Shown here one piece after another: positions 40,938 to 53,142 of a stretch of DNA of 64,000 nt (within the stretch, counting starts at the first letter, position 1; every line of letters starts with the position of its first letter). Origin of the DNA: Celeribacter persicus (GTDB lineage: Bacteria; Pseudomonadota; Alphaproteobacteria; Rhodobacterales; Rhodobacteraceae); assembly GCF_003050785.1 (NCBI RefSeq), contig NZ_QAOH01000012.1, positions 49,396 to 113,395 of the forward strand. Direction: 5' to 3'. A program made the translations under genes and the position numbers. The notes below the pieces were generated by a model. That model made no database searches, was not told the origin of the DNA, and saw nothing but the letters and a program-made list of their open reading frames with translations.

Positions 40938-42316
40938 TGTGCCGCCTCCAAAAGCCGTGCCGCGCCAAGATCGCTTTGCAACAGATGGCCGGTCTCCGAC
41001 ACAAGGCCCATCGCTTCGAGCCAGCTCTCGAACTCGGGCGCGGCCTTGAGACCCAGCGAGTTGCGCAGGTAGGCGATGTCGTGGAACGAGAGGCTTTGGT
41101 AATTCAGCATGATGTCATCAGCGCCGGGCACCCCGATCAGGAATTGCGCGCGGGCGTTGGCGAGAAGCGTCATCAGCACGTCCATGTCATTCTGATCCGC
41201 CTCGGCGTGGTTCGTATAACAGACGTCACAGCCCATCGGCAGGCCAAGGAGTTTGCCACAGAACACATCCTCAAGACCGGCGCGGATGATCTCCTTGCCG
41301 TCATAGAGATATTCCGGCCCGATGAACCCCACCACCGTGTTGACGATCAGCGGATCGAAAGCGCGGCACACGGCATAGGCGCGGGCCTCCACAGTCTGCT
41401 GGTCGATACCGTGATGAGCATTGGCGGAAAGCGCCGATCCCTGGCCGGTTTCGAAATACATCACGTTCTGACCCACCGTGCCGCGTTTCAGCGAGAGCGC
41501 GGCGTCATGGGATTCCTTGAGGATCGAGAGATTGACGCCGAATCCCTCGTTCGCAGCCTCGGTCCCCGCGACGGATTGGAACACGATGTCCAAAGGCGCG
41601 CCGCGATTGATGATCTCGATTGAATTGGTGACATGGGTCAGAACGCAGCTTTGGGTCGGAATGTCATAGCGCGCGCGCAGATCATCGAGCATGGAAATCA
41701 GCGTCATGGCGGTCGGGATGTTGTCGGTCGCCGGGTTGATGCCGATCACGGCATCGCCTACCGCGTAGGAGAGACCATCGAGCGTTGAGGCGACGATCCC
41801 CTTCAGGTCATCCGCCGGATGGTTGGGCTGAAGCCGCGAACCGATCCGGCCTTCCAGCCCGAGCGTGGAGCGAAAGGCCGTCACGACAGTGATCTTGCGG
41901 GCGACAGCGATGAGATCGCGGTTGCGCATGATCTTGGACACCGCCGCCGCCATTTCCGGCATGAGGCCGGGGGCAAGCGCTTTGAGCGCCTTGGGCGTGG
42001 CGGCGTCCGACAAAAGCCAGTCGCGGAACTGACCGACGGTCATATGCGAGACGGGCGCAAAAGCCGCCGCATCATGGCTGTCGACGATCAGCCGCGTCAC
42101 CTCATCCTCGTCATAGGGGATCAGGAGTTCTTCAAGGAAGGCTTTCAAAGGCAGATCGGCCAAAACCATCTGCGCCGCTACCCTCTCCACATCGCTTTGC
42201 GCAATCAGTCCCGCGAGCGCATCACCAGAGCGCGCAGGCGTGGCTTTGGCCATGACCTCCGCGAGACCCGAAAAGCGAAACACTTCCCCTCCAAGGGTGC
42301 AATGATAGACCGACAT
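40934..42316 (-). CDS. eutB: ethanolamine ammonia-lyase large subunit
   Basis: The protein has 460 residues, the usual EutB length. Typical segments include SRLQPNHPADDLKGIVASTLDGLSYAVGDAVIGINPATD, FQSVAGTEAANEGFGVNLSIL, YFETGQGSALSANAHHG and GLPMGCDVCYTNHAEADQNDMD. It carries the radical active site and cobalamin interface. No eutA reactivase and no microcompartment shell genes are in the window, so this is the minimal eutBC type found in many alphaproteobacteria. Acetaldehyde could be removed by the aldehyde dehydrogenase encoded 3 kb away. Confidence 0.97.
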   Translation of the reverse strand: MSVYHCTLGGEVFRFSGLAEVMAKATPARSGDALAGLIAQSDVERVAAQMVLADLPLKAFLEELLIPYDEDEVTRLIVDSHDAAAFAPVSHMTVGQFRDWLLSDAATPKALKALAPGLMPEMAAAVSKIMRNRDLIAVARKITVVTAFRSTLGLEGRIGSRLQPNHPADDLKGIVASTLDGLSYAVGDAVIGINPATDNIPTAMTLISMLDDLRARYDIPTQSCVLTHVTNSIEIINRGAPLDIVFQSVAGTEAANEGFGVNLSILKESHDAALSLKRGTVGQNVMYFETGQGSALSANAHHGIDQQTVEARAYAVCRAFDPLIVNTVVGFIGPEYLYDGKEIIRAGLEDVFCGKLLGLPMGCDVCYTNHAEADQNDMDVLMTLLANARAQFLIGVPGADDIMLNYQSLSFHDIAYLRNSLGLKAAPEFESWLEAMGLVSETGHLLQSDLGAARLLEAAQ

Positions 42317-42421
42317 TTTCTCGTCCCGTTGCAGTCTTCGTCTCGCGACACTAACCTCCCAGTCGGCGAAGGCCCGTATTTTCGTCAGGTCGCGCGGCGG
42401 CGCGTGGGACTTGCCCGCAAA

Positions 42422-43117
42422 TCAGGCGCTGTCGCTCGTTTTTGCGGCACATCCGTCGAGAAAGAGGCCGATTGCCAGATCGCGCCGCGCTGCCAGAAGC
42501 ACGGGTGTCGGTTCCGGAAAATCCGGATCGAGCAACCGGGCCAGCGGATCGCCGAAGGCCATAATCACCAGAAGATCGGCAGAGAGCTCCGCCTGCTCCG
42601 GCGCGAGCGACAACCGCCCTGCCGTGATCTCGCGCACGATCTCGTCACGCACATAACCGGTCAGACGTCCGCGCCCGTTGTGCACCAGCCCGCGCGCCAG
42701 CGCGGGATAGGTCTGCGCCCGCGCCACGATGGTGCGCAGGAATTCGAGCTTTTGCCGGTCCGATCCCGGCGGTTTGTTGAAGGTCAGAAGCAATCGCAGA
42801 CGTTCGGCGAAAGGCTTGTCCTGATCTTCTTCCGGCAAGGGTTGGAATATATTGGCGCTGACACGGGCCATGACACGGCCGAGAAGCACTTCCTGACTGT
42901 CGAAATGCGCATAGAGCGTGCGTTTCGACATGCCGGCGCGCCGGGCGATTGCAGACATGGTGACCTGATCGAAGCCGCGCTCCATCATCAACCCATGGGT
43001 CGCATCCAGGATCATCGCCTCGCGCGCCTCGAAATCCATCTGAACCGGACGCCCACGCTTGCGCGGCGCGCACGCGTCCGGGGCGCCTTCTGACATATCT
43101 GCCTTATTTTTGGACAT
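42422..43117 (-). CDS. TetR/AcrR family regulator of the RND pump
   Basis: The protein is 231 residues from MSKNKADMSEG (an alternative start is the ATG at 43096). A basic tail KRGRPVQMD precedes the helix-turn-helix (TMSAIARRAGMSKRTLYAHFDSQEVLL). The C-terminal domain has an AefR-like look (FLRTIVARAQTYPALARGL). It is divergent from the efflux genes with 194 bases between the starts, the standard AcrR/AcrAB arrangement, so it is the probable repressor. The inducer is unknown. Confidence 0.92.
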   Translation of the reverse strand: MSKNKADMSEGAPDACAPRKRGRPVQMDFEAREAMILDATHGLMMERGFDQVTMSAIARRAGMSKRTLYAHFDSQEVLLGRVMARVSANIFQPLPEEDQDKPFAERLRLLLTFNKPPGSDRQKLEFLRTIVARAQTYPALARGLVHNGRGRLTGYVRDEIVREITAGRLSLAPEQAELSADLLVIMAFGDPLARLLDPDFPEPTPVLLAARRDLAIGLFLDGCAAKTSDSA

Positions 43118-43311
43118 CTGCGACAGCCCACAACTCCCTGATCGGATGCGCACATTCGACGCACTTTACAAAACTATCGGGTTTCTTTAATCGAATTTCA
43201 AGCCACGTTCCAACGCACAACCGGAACCCGCCCCGACCACCGCGCTCTGCGCCCATCAAAACCCCTCGCCCCGACCAACGCGATCCGGGGCCTGTTTTGC
43301 CGGAGACCTCC

Positions 43312-44487
43312 ATGCCCAGCCCACGTCCTGTCCTGCCCCGCCGGACCGCCGCTCTGCTTGCCCTCGCCCTGATGGCCAGCCAGCCCGTTCTGGCCCAGAA
43401 TGCCCCGCCGCCGACGCCCGTGACCGTGGTTACACTGAGCGCGGGCGACGTGACGCTCAGCAGCCCGCTGCCGGGCCGGGTCGCCGCCTCCGCCGAGGCC
43501 GAGGTACGCCCGCAGGTCGGCGGCATCATCCAGAAACGCCTGTTCCAGGAAGGAAGTACGGTGAGCGAGGGCGACCCGCTCTACCAGATCGACGCGGCGA
43601 CCTACGAGGCTGCGAAAGCCGTGGCCGAGGCGAGCCTCGCGCAGGCGAAAGCGGCATTGAAATCGGCGGAGATCGAATATGAGCGCCAGCAGGAGCTGAA
43701 AACCCGCAACGTCGTGGCGCAGCAGAACCTCGACAGCGCCATTGCCGAGCGTGACAGCGCCGCCGCAGCGGTGAAAGTCGCCGAAGCGAACCTTCTTTCG
43801 GCGGAGATCGACCTTGAGCGCACCCAAATCCGCGCGCCGATTTCCGGGGCTGTAGGGCTGAGTGCGGTGAGCCAGGGGGCGCTTGTGACCTCCGGGCAAT
43901 CGACCGCGCTGACCACGATCCGGGCGCTCGACCCGGTCTATGTCGACGTGACCCAGGCCGCCTCCGACATGCTGCGCTGGCGCCGCATGGGCAGCGGCAC
44001 GGAATTTTCCGAAACCCTCGGCCAGACCGTCTCTCTCACCCTCGCCGATGGCAGTTCCTATGAGTACAAGGGCGAGCTTTCCGCCGCCGAGCCCTATGTC
44101 AACGAGGACACCGGCACGATCGTGCTGCGGCTGTCCTTCCCGAACCCGGATCATTTCCTGCTGCCGGGCATGTATGTTCAGGTCGAGATGCCGCAGGGCG
44201 TGGTGCCGAATGCCGTGCGCGTACCGCAGGAAGCGGTGACACGGGATCGTCGCGGGCGCCCGATGGTACTTGTGGTGAATGCCGAGAGCGTGGTCGAACA
44301 ACGCGTGCTCGACGTGGTGAGCGATCAGGGCACCGACTGGATCGTCACTGGCGGTGTCACGGCGGGCGAACGGGTGATCGTCGCCGGTCTGCAAAAGACT
44401 GCGGCGGGGGCGACCGTCACACCGCAGGAACAAGGGGCCGAGGCCGCTGGCCAGACCTCCCCGCAAGCCGCCCAGCCCAGTGAATGA
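43312..44487 (+). CDS. RND efflux periplasmic adaptor subunit (AcrA-like)
   Basis: The protein has 391 residues; ATG 43312 has GGAG six bases upstream and beats a TTG at 43297. A signal peptide ends at PVLAQ without a lipobox Cys, so it is not lipidated like E. coli AcrA. Barrel-sandwich, coiled-coil hairpin (about 95-170) and beta-barrel segments follow: RVAASAEAEVRPQVGGIIQKRLFQEGSTVSEGDPLYQID, then RTQIRAPISGAVGLSAVSQGALV. It links the RND pump to an outer-membrane channel. No outer-membrane factor gene lies in the operon, so a TolC encoded elsewhere must serve. Confidence 0.95.
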   Translation: MPSPRPVLPRRTAALLALALMASQPVLAQNAPPPTPVTVVTLSAGDVTLSSPLPGRVAASAEAEVRPQVGGIIQKRLFQEGSTVSEGDPLYQIDAATYEAAKAVAEASLAQAKAALKSAEIEYERQQELKTRNVVAQQNLDSAIAERDSAAAAVKVAEANLLSAEIDLERTQIRAPISGAVGLSAVSQGALVTSGQSTALTTIRALDPVYVDVTQAASDMLRWRRMGSGTEFSETLGQTVSLTLADGSSYEYKGELSAAEPYVNEDTGTIVLRLSFPNPDHFLLPGMYVQVEMPQGVVPNAVRVPQEAVTRDRRGRPMVLVVNAESVVEQRVLDVVSDQGTDWIVTGGVTAGERVIVAGLQKTAAGATVTPQEQGAEAAGQTSPQAAQPSE

Positions 44488-44507
44488 CCGGCATAAGGAC
44501 CAGATAA

Positions 44508-47500
44508 ATGGCTCGTTTCTTCATTGACCGCCCGGTCTTTGCCTGGGTGATTTCCATCCTGATCATGGGGATTGGCCTGTTGTCGATCTTCACGCTCCCG
44601 GTGGCACAATATCCACAGATCGCACCGCCCTCGGTGTCGATCCGCACCAACTATCCCGGCGCATCGGCCGAAACGGTGGCCAACACCGTGACCCAGATCA
44701 TCGAACAGCAGATGACCGGGCTCGACGGCATGCGCTACATGTCGTCTTCCTCGACCTCGGCGGGCTCAGCCTCGATCACGCTGACCTTCGCGACGGGCAC
44801 CGACCCGGACATCGCGCAGGTGCAGGTGCAGAACAAGCTGTCGCAAGCCACGGCGCTCTTGCCCGATGCGGTACAGCGTCAGGGCGTGACGGTGCAGAAA
44901 AGCTCCGCTGGCTTCCTGATGGTGATCGGGGTGATCTCCGAAGACGGCAGCATGGATCAGGCCGACCTTGCCGATTACCTCAACACCAATATGGTGGACG
45001 CCTTCAGCCGGATCGAAGGCGTCGGCGGCACGCAGGTTTTTGGCGCAAAATACGCGATGCGCATCTGGCTCGACCCATCGAAACTGGCGGCGTTCGACAT
45101 GACACCGTCGGATGTGGTCGGGGCCGTTTCAGGCTATAACGCACAGATCTCGGCGGGTTCCTTCGGATCGCTGCCCTCCCCGGAGGGTCAGGCCTTTACC
45201 GCCACAATCTCTGCGCAATCGCTACTGCAGACACCGGACGATTTCCGCAACATTATCCTGCGCTCGGAATCCGACGGCGGCCTCGTGCTTCTGGACGATG
45301 TGGCGCGTGTCGAAGTCGGAGCGGAAAATTACTCCACGATCTCGCAATACAACGGCCAGCCCGCTTCGGGCATGGCAATCCAGCTCGCGCCGGGCGCCAA
45401 TGCGCTCGACACCTCGAAACGCGTGCGCGCAATGATCGACGAGTATTCCCAGTTCTTCCCCGAGGGCATGACCTACGTCATCCCCTATGACACCACACCC
45501 TTCATCGAAATCTCGATCCACGAGGTGCAGAAGACGCTGATGGAGGCCATCGTTCTGGTGTTCTTCGTGATGCTGCTGTTTTTGCAAAACATCCGCGCGA
45601 CGCTCATCCCGACGCTCGCCGTGCCCGTGGTCATCCTCGGCACATTCGCGATCCTCGCCGCCTTCGGGTTCACGATCAACGTGCTGACCATGCTCGCCAT
45701 GGTGCTGGCGATCGGCCTTCTCGTCGATGACGCCATCGTCGTGGTCGAGAACGTCGAACGGATCATGGAGGAAGAGGGCCTCAGCCCGCGCGAGGCGACC
45801 CGCAAGTCGATGGATCAGATCACCGGTGCGCTGGTCGGTATCGCCCTCGTGCTTTCTGCCGTGTTCATTCCCATGGCCTTCTTCGGTGGCTCCACGGGCG
45901 TGATCTATCGCCAGTTCTCGATCACCATCGTCTCGGCCATGCTGCTCTCCGTGGTGGTGGCGCTGACGCTGACACCGGCGCTCTGCGCCACCATCCTGCG
46001 CGGCAAGGATGCCCATCATACACGTCGCGGGCCGTTCGGCTGGTTCAACCGGGCCTTTGATAAAATCTCCGGCGGCTATGGCTCGACCGTGGGGTATATC
46101 ATCCGTCGCCCGCTGCGTATGCTGGTGATCTACGGCGCGATGGGTGCGGGCATCGCCTGGCTCTTCATGCAGACCCCCACGGGCTTTTTGCCCGATGAGG
46201 ATCAGGGCATCATGATGGCGCTGGTGCAGGGCCCCTCAGGCTCCACCGCCGAGAACACGCTCAAGGCCAACCAGCAGATCAAGGACTATTTCCTTGCCGC
46301 TGAAAGCGACAATGTCGATGCGGTGTTCAGCATCGCGGGCTTCTCCTTCTCCGGGGCCGGGCAGAACAACGGTCTGGCCTTCATCCGGATGAAGGACTGG
46401 GAGGAACGCCCCTCGCCCGCGCAATCCGTGCAGGCCATTGCGGGCCGCGCCTTCCCGGCCTTCATGGGGATCAAGGAAGCCATGGCTTTCCCGATCGTAC
46501 CGCCTGCGGTGATCGAGCTGGGCAACGTCTCGGGCTTTGACTTCTACCTGCAGGCGCAGGGCGGTCAGACCCACGAACAGCTTCTGGAAGCGCGCAACAT
46601 GCTTCTGGGCATGGCAACGCAAAGCCCGCTGATCGCCTCCGTGCGCCCCTCGGGTCTCGAAGATGCGACCCAGTTCAAGCTCGACATCGACTGGCGCGCC
46701 GCGGGGGCCATGGGCATCGACCCGGACGATGTGGGCAACACGCTGTCGATCGCCATGGCCGGGTCCTATGTGAACGACTTCAACGACAATGGCCGCACCA
46801 AGCGCGTCTATGTTCAGGGCGATTCTGACAGCCGCGCCACGCCTGCGGACCTACAGAAATGGCGGGTGCGCAACTCCTCGGGCGAGCTGGTGCCGTTCTC
46901 GAACTTCACCACCGAACGCTGGATCTACGGTCCGCAGGGGCTCAACCGCTACAACGGCACACCCTCAATGCAGATCCAGGGCTCGCCCGGGCCGGGTGTC
47001 TCCACCGGTGAAGCGATGGCGGAGATCGAAAAACTGGTCAGCCAGATCCCCGGCGGCTATTCCGTCGCTTGGACCGGTCTGTCGCTTGAGGAAAAGGATT
47101 CCGGCTCGCAGGCTCCGATGCTGTACCTGCTCTCCCTGGCCGCGATCTTCTTCTGTCTCGCAGCCCTCTATGAAAGCTGGGCGATCCCCTTCTCCGTCAT
47201 GCTCGCCATGCCGGTGGGGATTTTGGGCACGCTCTTCACTGCCTGGCATTTCGGCTTTCAGAACGGCGTGTTCTTCCAGGTGGGCCTGTTGACCGTGATC
47301 GGCCTGACCGGCAAGAACGCCATCCTGATCGTCGAATTCGCCCGTGAACAGGTGGATGCCGGCAAGGATGTCTTCGAGGCCGTGCTGACTGCGGCGAAGC
47401 AACGCTTCCGTCCGATCATCATGACCTCCATGGCCTTCTCTCTCGGCGTCGTGCCTCTGGTGCTGTCCTCCGGGGCCGGGGCCGGTGGCCGCCGTGCCGT

Positions 47501-47615
47501 GGGGGCAGCCGTTCTGGGCGGGACCATCACCGGCACCGTGCTCGGTATCCTCTTCGTACCGCTGTTCTTCGTCCTCGTGCGCAAGATTTTCGGTGGCAAG
47601 AAGAAACCCGCCTGA
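44508..47615 (+). CDS. RND multidrug efflux permease (AcrB-like, HAE1)
   Basis: The protein has 1035 residues, full length for HAE1 pumps. Twelve membrane helices and two large periplasmic loops follow the usual order. The proton-relay aspartates are in TM4 (AIGLLVDDAIVVVENVERIMEEEG), and the beginning FFIDRPVFAWVISILIMGIGLLSIFTLPVAQYP and the end (KNAILIVEFAREQ, GAGAGGRRAVGAAVLGG) are typical. It exports hydrophobic drugs or toxic amphiphiles from the periplasm using the proton gradient. It follows the adaptor by 20 bp. Confidence 0.97.
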   Translation: MARFFIDRPVFAWVISILIMGIGLLSIFTLPVAQYPQIAPPSVSIRTNYPGASAETVANTVTQIIEQQMTGLDGMRYMSSSSTSAGSASITLTFATGTDPDIAQVQVQNKLSQATALLPDAVQRQGVTVQKSSAGFLMVIGVISEDGSMDQADLADYLNTNMVDAFSRIEGVGGTQVFGAKYAMRIWLDPSKLAAFDMTPSDVVGAVSGYNAQISAGSFGSLPSPEGQAFTATISAQSLLQTPDDFRNIILRSESDGGLVLLDDVARVEVGAENYSTISQYNGQPASGMAIQLAPGANALDTSKRVRAMIDEYSQFFPEGMTYVIPYDTTPFIEISIHEVQKTLMEAIVLVFFVMLLFLQNIRATLIPTLAVPVVILGTFAILAAFGFTINVLTMLAMVLAIGLLVDDAIVVVENVERIMEEEGLSPREATRKSMDQITGALVGIALVLSAVFIPMAFFGGSTGVIYRQFSITIVSAMLLSVVVALTLTPALCATILRGKDAHHTRRGPFGWFNRAFDKISGGYGSTVGYIIRRPLRMLVIYGAMGAGIAWLFMQTPTGFLPDEDQGIMMALVQGPSGSTAENTLKANQQIKDYFLAAESDNVDAVFSIAGFSFSGAGQNNGLAFIRMKDWEERPSPAQSVQAIAGRAFPAFMGIKEAMAFPIVPPAVIELGNVSGFDFYLQAQGGQTHEQLLEARNMLLGMATQSPLIASVRPSGLEDATQFKLDIDWRAAGAMGIDPDDVGNTLSIAMAGSYVNDFNDNGRTKRVYVQGDSDSRATPADLQKWRVRNSSGELVPFSNFTTERWIYGPQGLNRYNGTPSMQIQGSPGPGVSTGEAMAEIEKLVSQIPGGYSVAWTGLSLEEKDSGSQAPMLYLLSLAAIFFCLAALYESWAIPFSVMLAMPVGILGTLFTAWHFGFQNGVFFQVGLLTVIGLTGKNAILIVEFAREQVDAGKDVFEAVLTAAKQRFRPIIMTSMAFSLGVVPLVLSSGAGAGGRRAVGAAVLGGTITGTVLGILFVPLFFVLVRKIFGGKKKPA

Positions 47616-47650
47616 CGGGGCTGACGGGAACGAACCTCACTTCAAACGCG

Positions 47651-47679
47651 AAAGGCCGGGCGCTCTGCCCGGCCTTTTT
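47651..47679. terminator. bidirectional rho-independent terminator
   Basis: Stem AAAGGCCGGGC / GCCCGGCCTTT with a GCTCT loop and extra T's lies between the convergent RND permease and mntR genes. Confidence 0.92.
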
Positions 47680-47696
47680 AATGTGTCACCCGGGTT

Positions 47697-48113
47697 TCAC
47701 CTGCTTTTGAGAAATCCCTCAAACGCCGCAAGCGTCTCGTCGGAGACATGGTGCTCGATCCCCTCGGCATCGAGTTCCGCGACCCCTTCGGGCACACCTA
47801 CCGCCACCAGAAGCTCCACCACCGTGCGATGGCGCGCCCGTACCCTGTCGGCGAGATCGGCCCCCTCTTCGGTCAGGAACACGCCGCGATAGGGCCGTGC
47901 GGTGGCCAGCCCTTCGCGTTTGAGCCGCGAGATTGCCTTGGTCGCCGTAGGTTGCGCGACGCCCATGCGTTCGGCGATGTCCGCCACCCGCGCCTCGCCC
48001 AACTCCGCGATCAGATCGCCGATCATTTCCACGTAATCTTCCAGAAGCGCCACCGATTGCGCCTCGCGTGCGCGGGCAAAGCGTTCGGGAACCTGTCCGT
48101 CCATCTCCGTCAT
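47697..48113 (-). CDS. mntR: manganese-responsive DtxR-family regulator
   Basis: The protein has 138 residues; the ATG at 48113 has AGGAGG five bases before it, so the longer frame upstream is rejected. The winged helix (ARVADIAERMGVAQPTATKAISRLKREGL) and metal-binding dimerisation part (LDAEGIEHHVSDETLAAFEGFL) match MntR. With Mn bound it represses manganese uptake. It is divergent from mntH, and a sequence very like the E. coli MntR box lies in the shared promoter region. Confidence 0.92.
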   Translation of the reverse strand: MTEMDGQVPERFARAREAQSVALLEDYVEMIGDLIAELGEARVADIAERMGVAQPTATKAISRLKREGLATARPYRGVFLTEEGADLADRVRARHRTVVELLVAVGVPEGVAELDAEGIEHHVSDETLAAFEGFLKSR

Positions 48114-48213
48114 CCGCGCCTCCTCTTTTTGCCGAAGATATAATCGACACCATGACCATGCACCAGTCTCGCCCGAAAAGATACCCGCACAAAGATTTGT
48201 GTTTTGCAAGAAA

Positions 48214-48229
48214 TATAGCAATGGCTATA
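48214..48229. promoter_or_regulatory. MntR box
   Basis: TATAGC-AATG-GCTATA is a perfect 6-bp-arm palindrome 60 bp before mntH. The core ATAGCAA-GGCTAT matches the E. coli MntR operator as I remember it, and mntR itself is adjacent. Confidence 0.8.
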
Positions 48230-48288
48230 AATCAACCAAAGCAAGTTCACTGAGTCGCCACGAGCGGCCAAAGCCGGACCAGCCATTC

Positions 48289-49578
48289 ATGCTCGATCTC
48301 ACCCGCAACACCCGCACAGGCATTGACGCCGTCCTCAGAGGCGAACGCCACGGGCTACGCGCGCGGCTGTTGTTCGCGGGCCCTGCGATCATCGCTTCCG
48401 TCGCCTATATGGACCCCGGCAATTACGCGACCAATATTCAGGCGGGCGCGGGATATGGCTATACGCTTTTGTGGGTCGTGCTGCTCGCCAACCTGATCGC
48501 CATGCTGTTTCAGGCGCTCTCCGCCCGGCTTGGCATCGTCACCGGCAAGAACCTTGCGGAGTTGTCGCGTGATCATTTCTCGAAACCTGTGGTACTCGTG
48601 ATGTGGGCCGTGAGCGAGGTGGCCGCCATGGCGACCGACCTCGCCGAATTCCTTGGCGGAGCCATTGGTCTCTCGCTTCTGTTCAACCTGCCGCTGATCG
48701 TCGGCATGGCGATCACCGCCATCGTGACCTATGGCATCCTCTTGTTCGAGGGGCGCGGGTTTCGTCCGATGGAACTGATCATCGGGGCCTTGGTGGGCGT
48801 CATCGGCCTGTGTTACCTCGCCGAGATTCTGATCGCGCCGATTGACTGGCAGGCCACCGGGCTTGGCCTCGTCAGCCCCGCCCTGCCCGATCATGCCGCG
48901 CTTACCATCGCCGTGGGGATCATCGGCGCGACCGTGATGCCGCATGCGATCTATCTGCACTCCGGCCTCACCCAGTCCCGCGCTACGCCGCGTGACGACA
49001 ATGACCGGCGCAAACTGGTGCGCTTTTCCAACACCGAAGTGGTTCTGGCCCTGGCCGTCGCGGGCATGGTCAACATGGCCATGGTGATGATGGCCGCCAG
49101 CGCCTTTCATCAGGGGCATTCCGAGGTCTCCGAGATCGAAACCGCCTATCACACGCTCACACCCCTGCTCGGGGGCGCTGCGGCGGCGATCTTTCTCACA
49201 TCGCTCATCGCCTCGGGCGTCTCATCTTCCGTGGTCGGCACCATGGCCGGTCAGATGATCATGCAGGGCTTCCTGCACATCCGCATCCCGATCTGGCTCC
49301 GACGTCTGATCACCATGGTCCCGGCCTTTGTCGTGGTCGCCATGGGGGTGAATGCCACACAGGCGCTGGTGGTATCGCAGGTGATCCTCTCCATCGCCCT
49401 GCCTGTGCCAATGATTGCGTTGATCGTTTTCGTGGCACGGCGCGACATCATGGGGGCGTTCACCGTCTCGCCGCCGATCCGCCTGCTCGCGATCCTGGAC
49501 GCCATCGCGGTTCTGAGCCTCAATTTCATCCTTCTGGCCGGGGCCTTCGGTGTGCCGATCCCTTTCCTTGACGGCTGA
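48289..49578 (+). CDS. mntH: NRAMP-family Mn(II)/divalent metal:H+ symporter
   Basis: The protein is 429 residues from ATG 48289; the 30 extra codons upstream overlap the MntR operator region and are rejected. Signature motifs are YMDPGNYATNIQAGAGYGY (TM1 metal-binding DPGN) and GATVMPHAIYLHSGL (TM6 MPH). About eleven membrane helices are visible. It imports Mn2+ across the inner membrane, driven by protons, and is presumably repressed by MntR when Mn is plentiful. Confidence 0.96.
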   Translation: MLDLTRNTRTGIDAVLRGERHGLRARLLFAGPAIIASVAYMDPGNYATNIQAGAGYGYTLLWVVLLANLIAMLFQALSARLGIVTGKNLAELSRDHFSKPVVLVMWAVSEVAAMATDLAEFLGGAIGLSLLFNLPLIVGMAITAIVTYGILLFEGRGFRPMELIIGALVGVIGLCYLAEILIAPIDWQATGLGLVSPALPDHAALTIAVGIIGATVMPHAIYLHSGLTQSRATPRDDNDRRKLVRFSNTEVVLALAVAGMVNMAMVMMAASAFHQGHSEVSEIETAYHTLTPLLGGAAAAIFLTSLIASGVSSSVVGTMAGQMIMQGFLHIRIPIWLRRLITMVPAFVVVAMGVNATQALVVSQVILSIALPVPMIALIVFVARRDIMGAFTVSPPIRLLAILDAIAVLSLNFILLAGAFGVPIPFLDG

Positions 49579-49583
49579 AACAC

Positions 49584-49613
49584 AAAAGGCCGGGACAAAC
49601 CCCGGCCTTTTTT
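49584..49613. terminator. bidirectional rho-independent terminator
   Basis: Stem AAAAGGCCGGG / CCCGGCCTTTT with an ACAAAC loop and six T's lies between the convergent mntH and pgm genes; the minus-strand side also ends in TTTT. Confidence 0.92.
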
Positions 49614-49630
49614 ATGACATCCCAACAATC

Positions 49631-53134
<3,504 letters not shown>

Positions 53135-53142
<8 letters not shown>

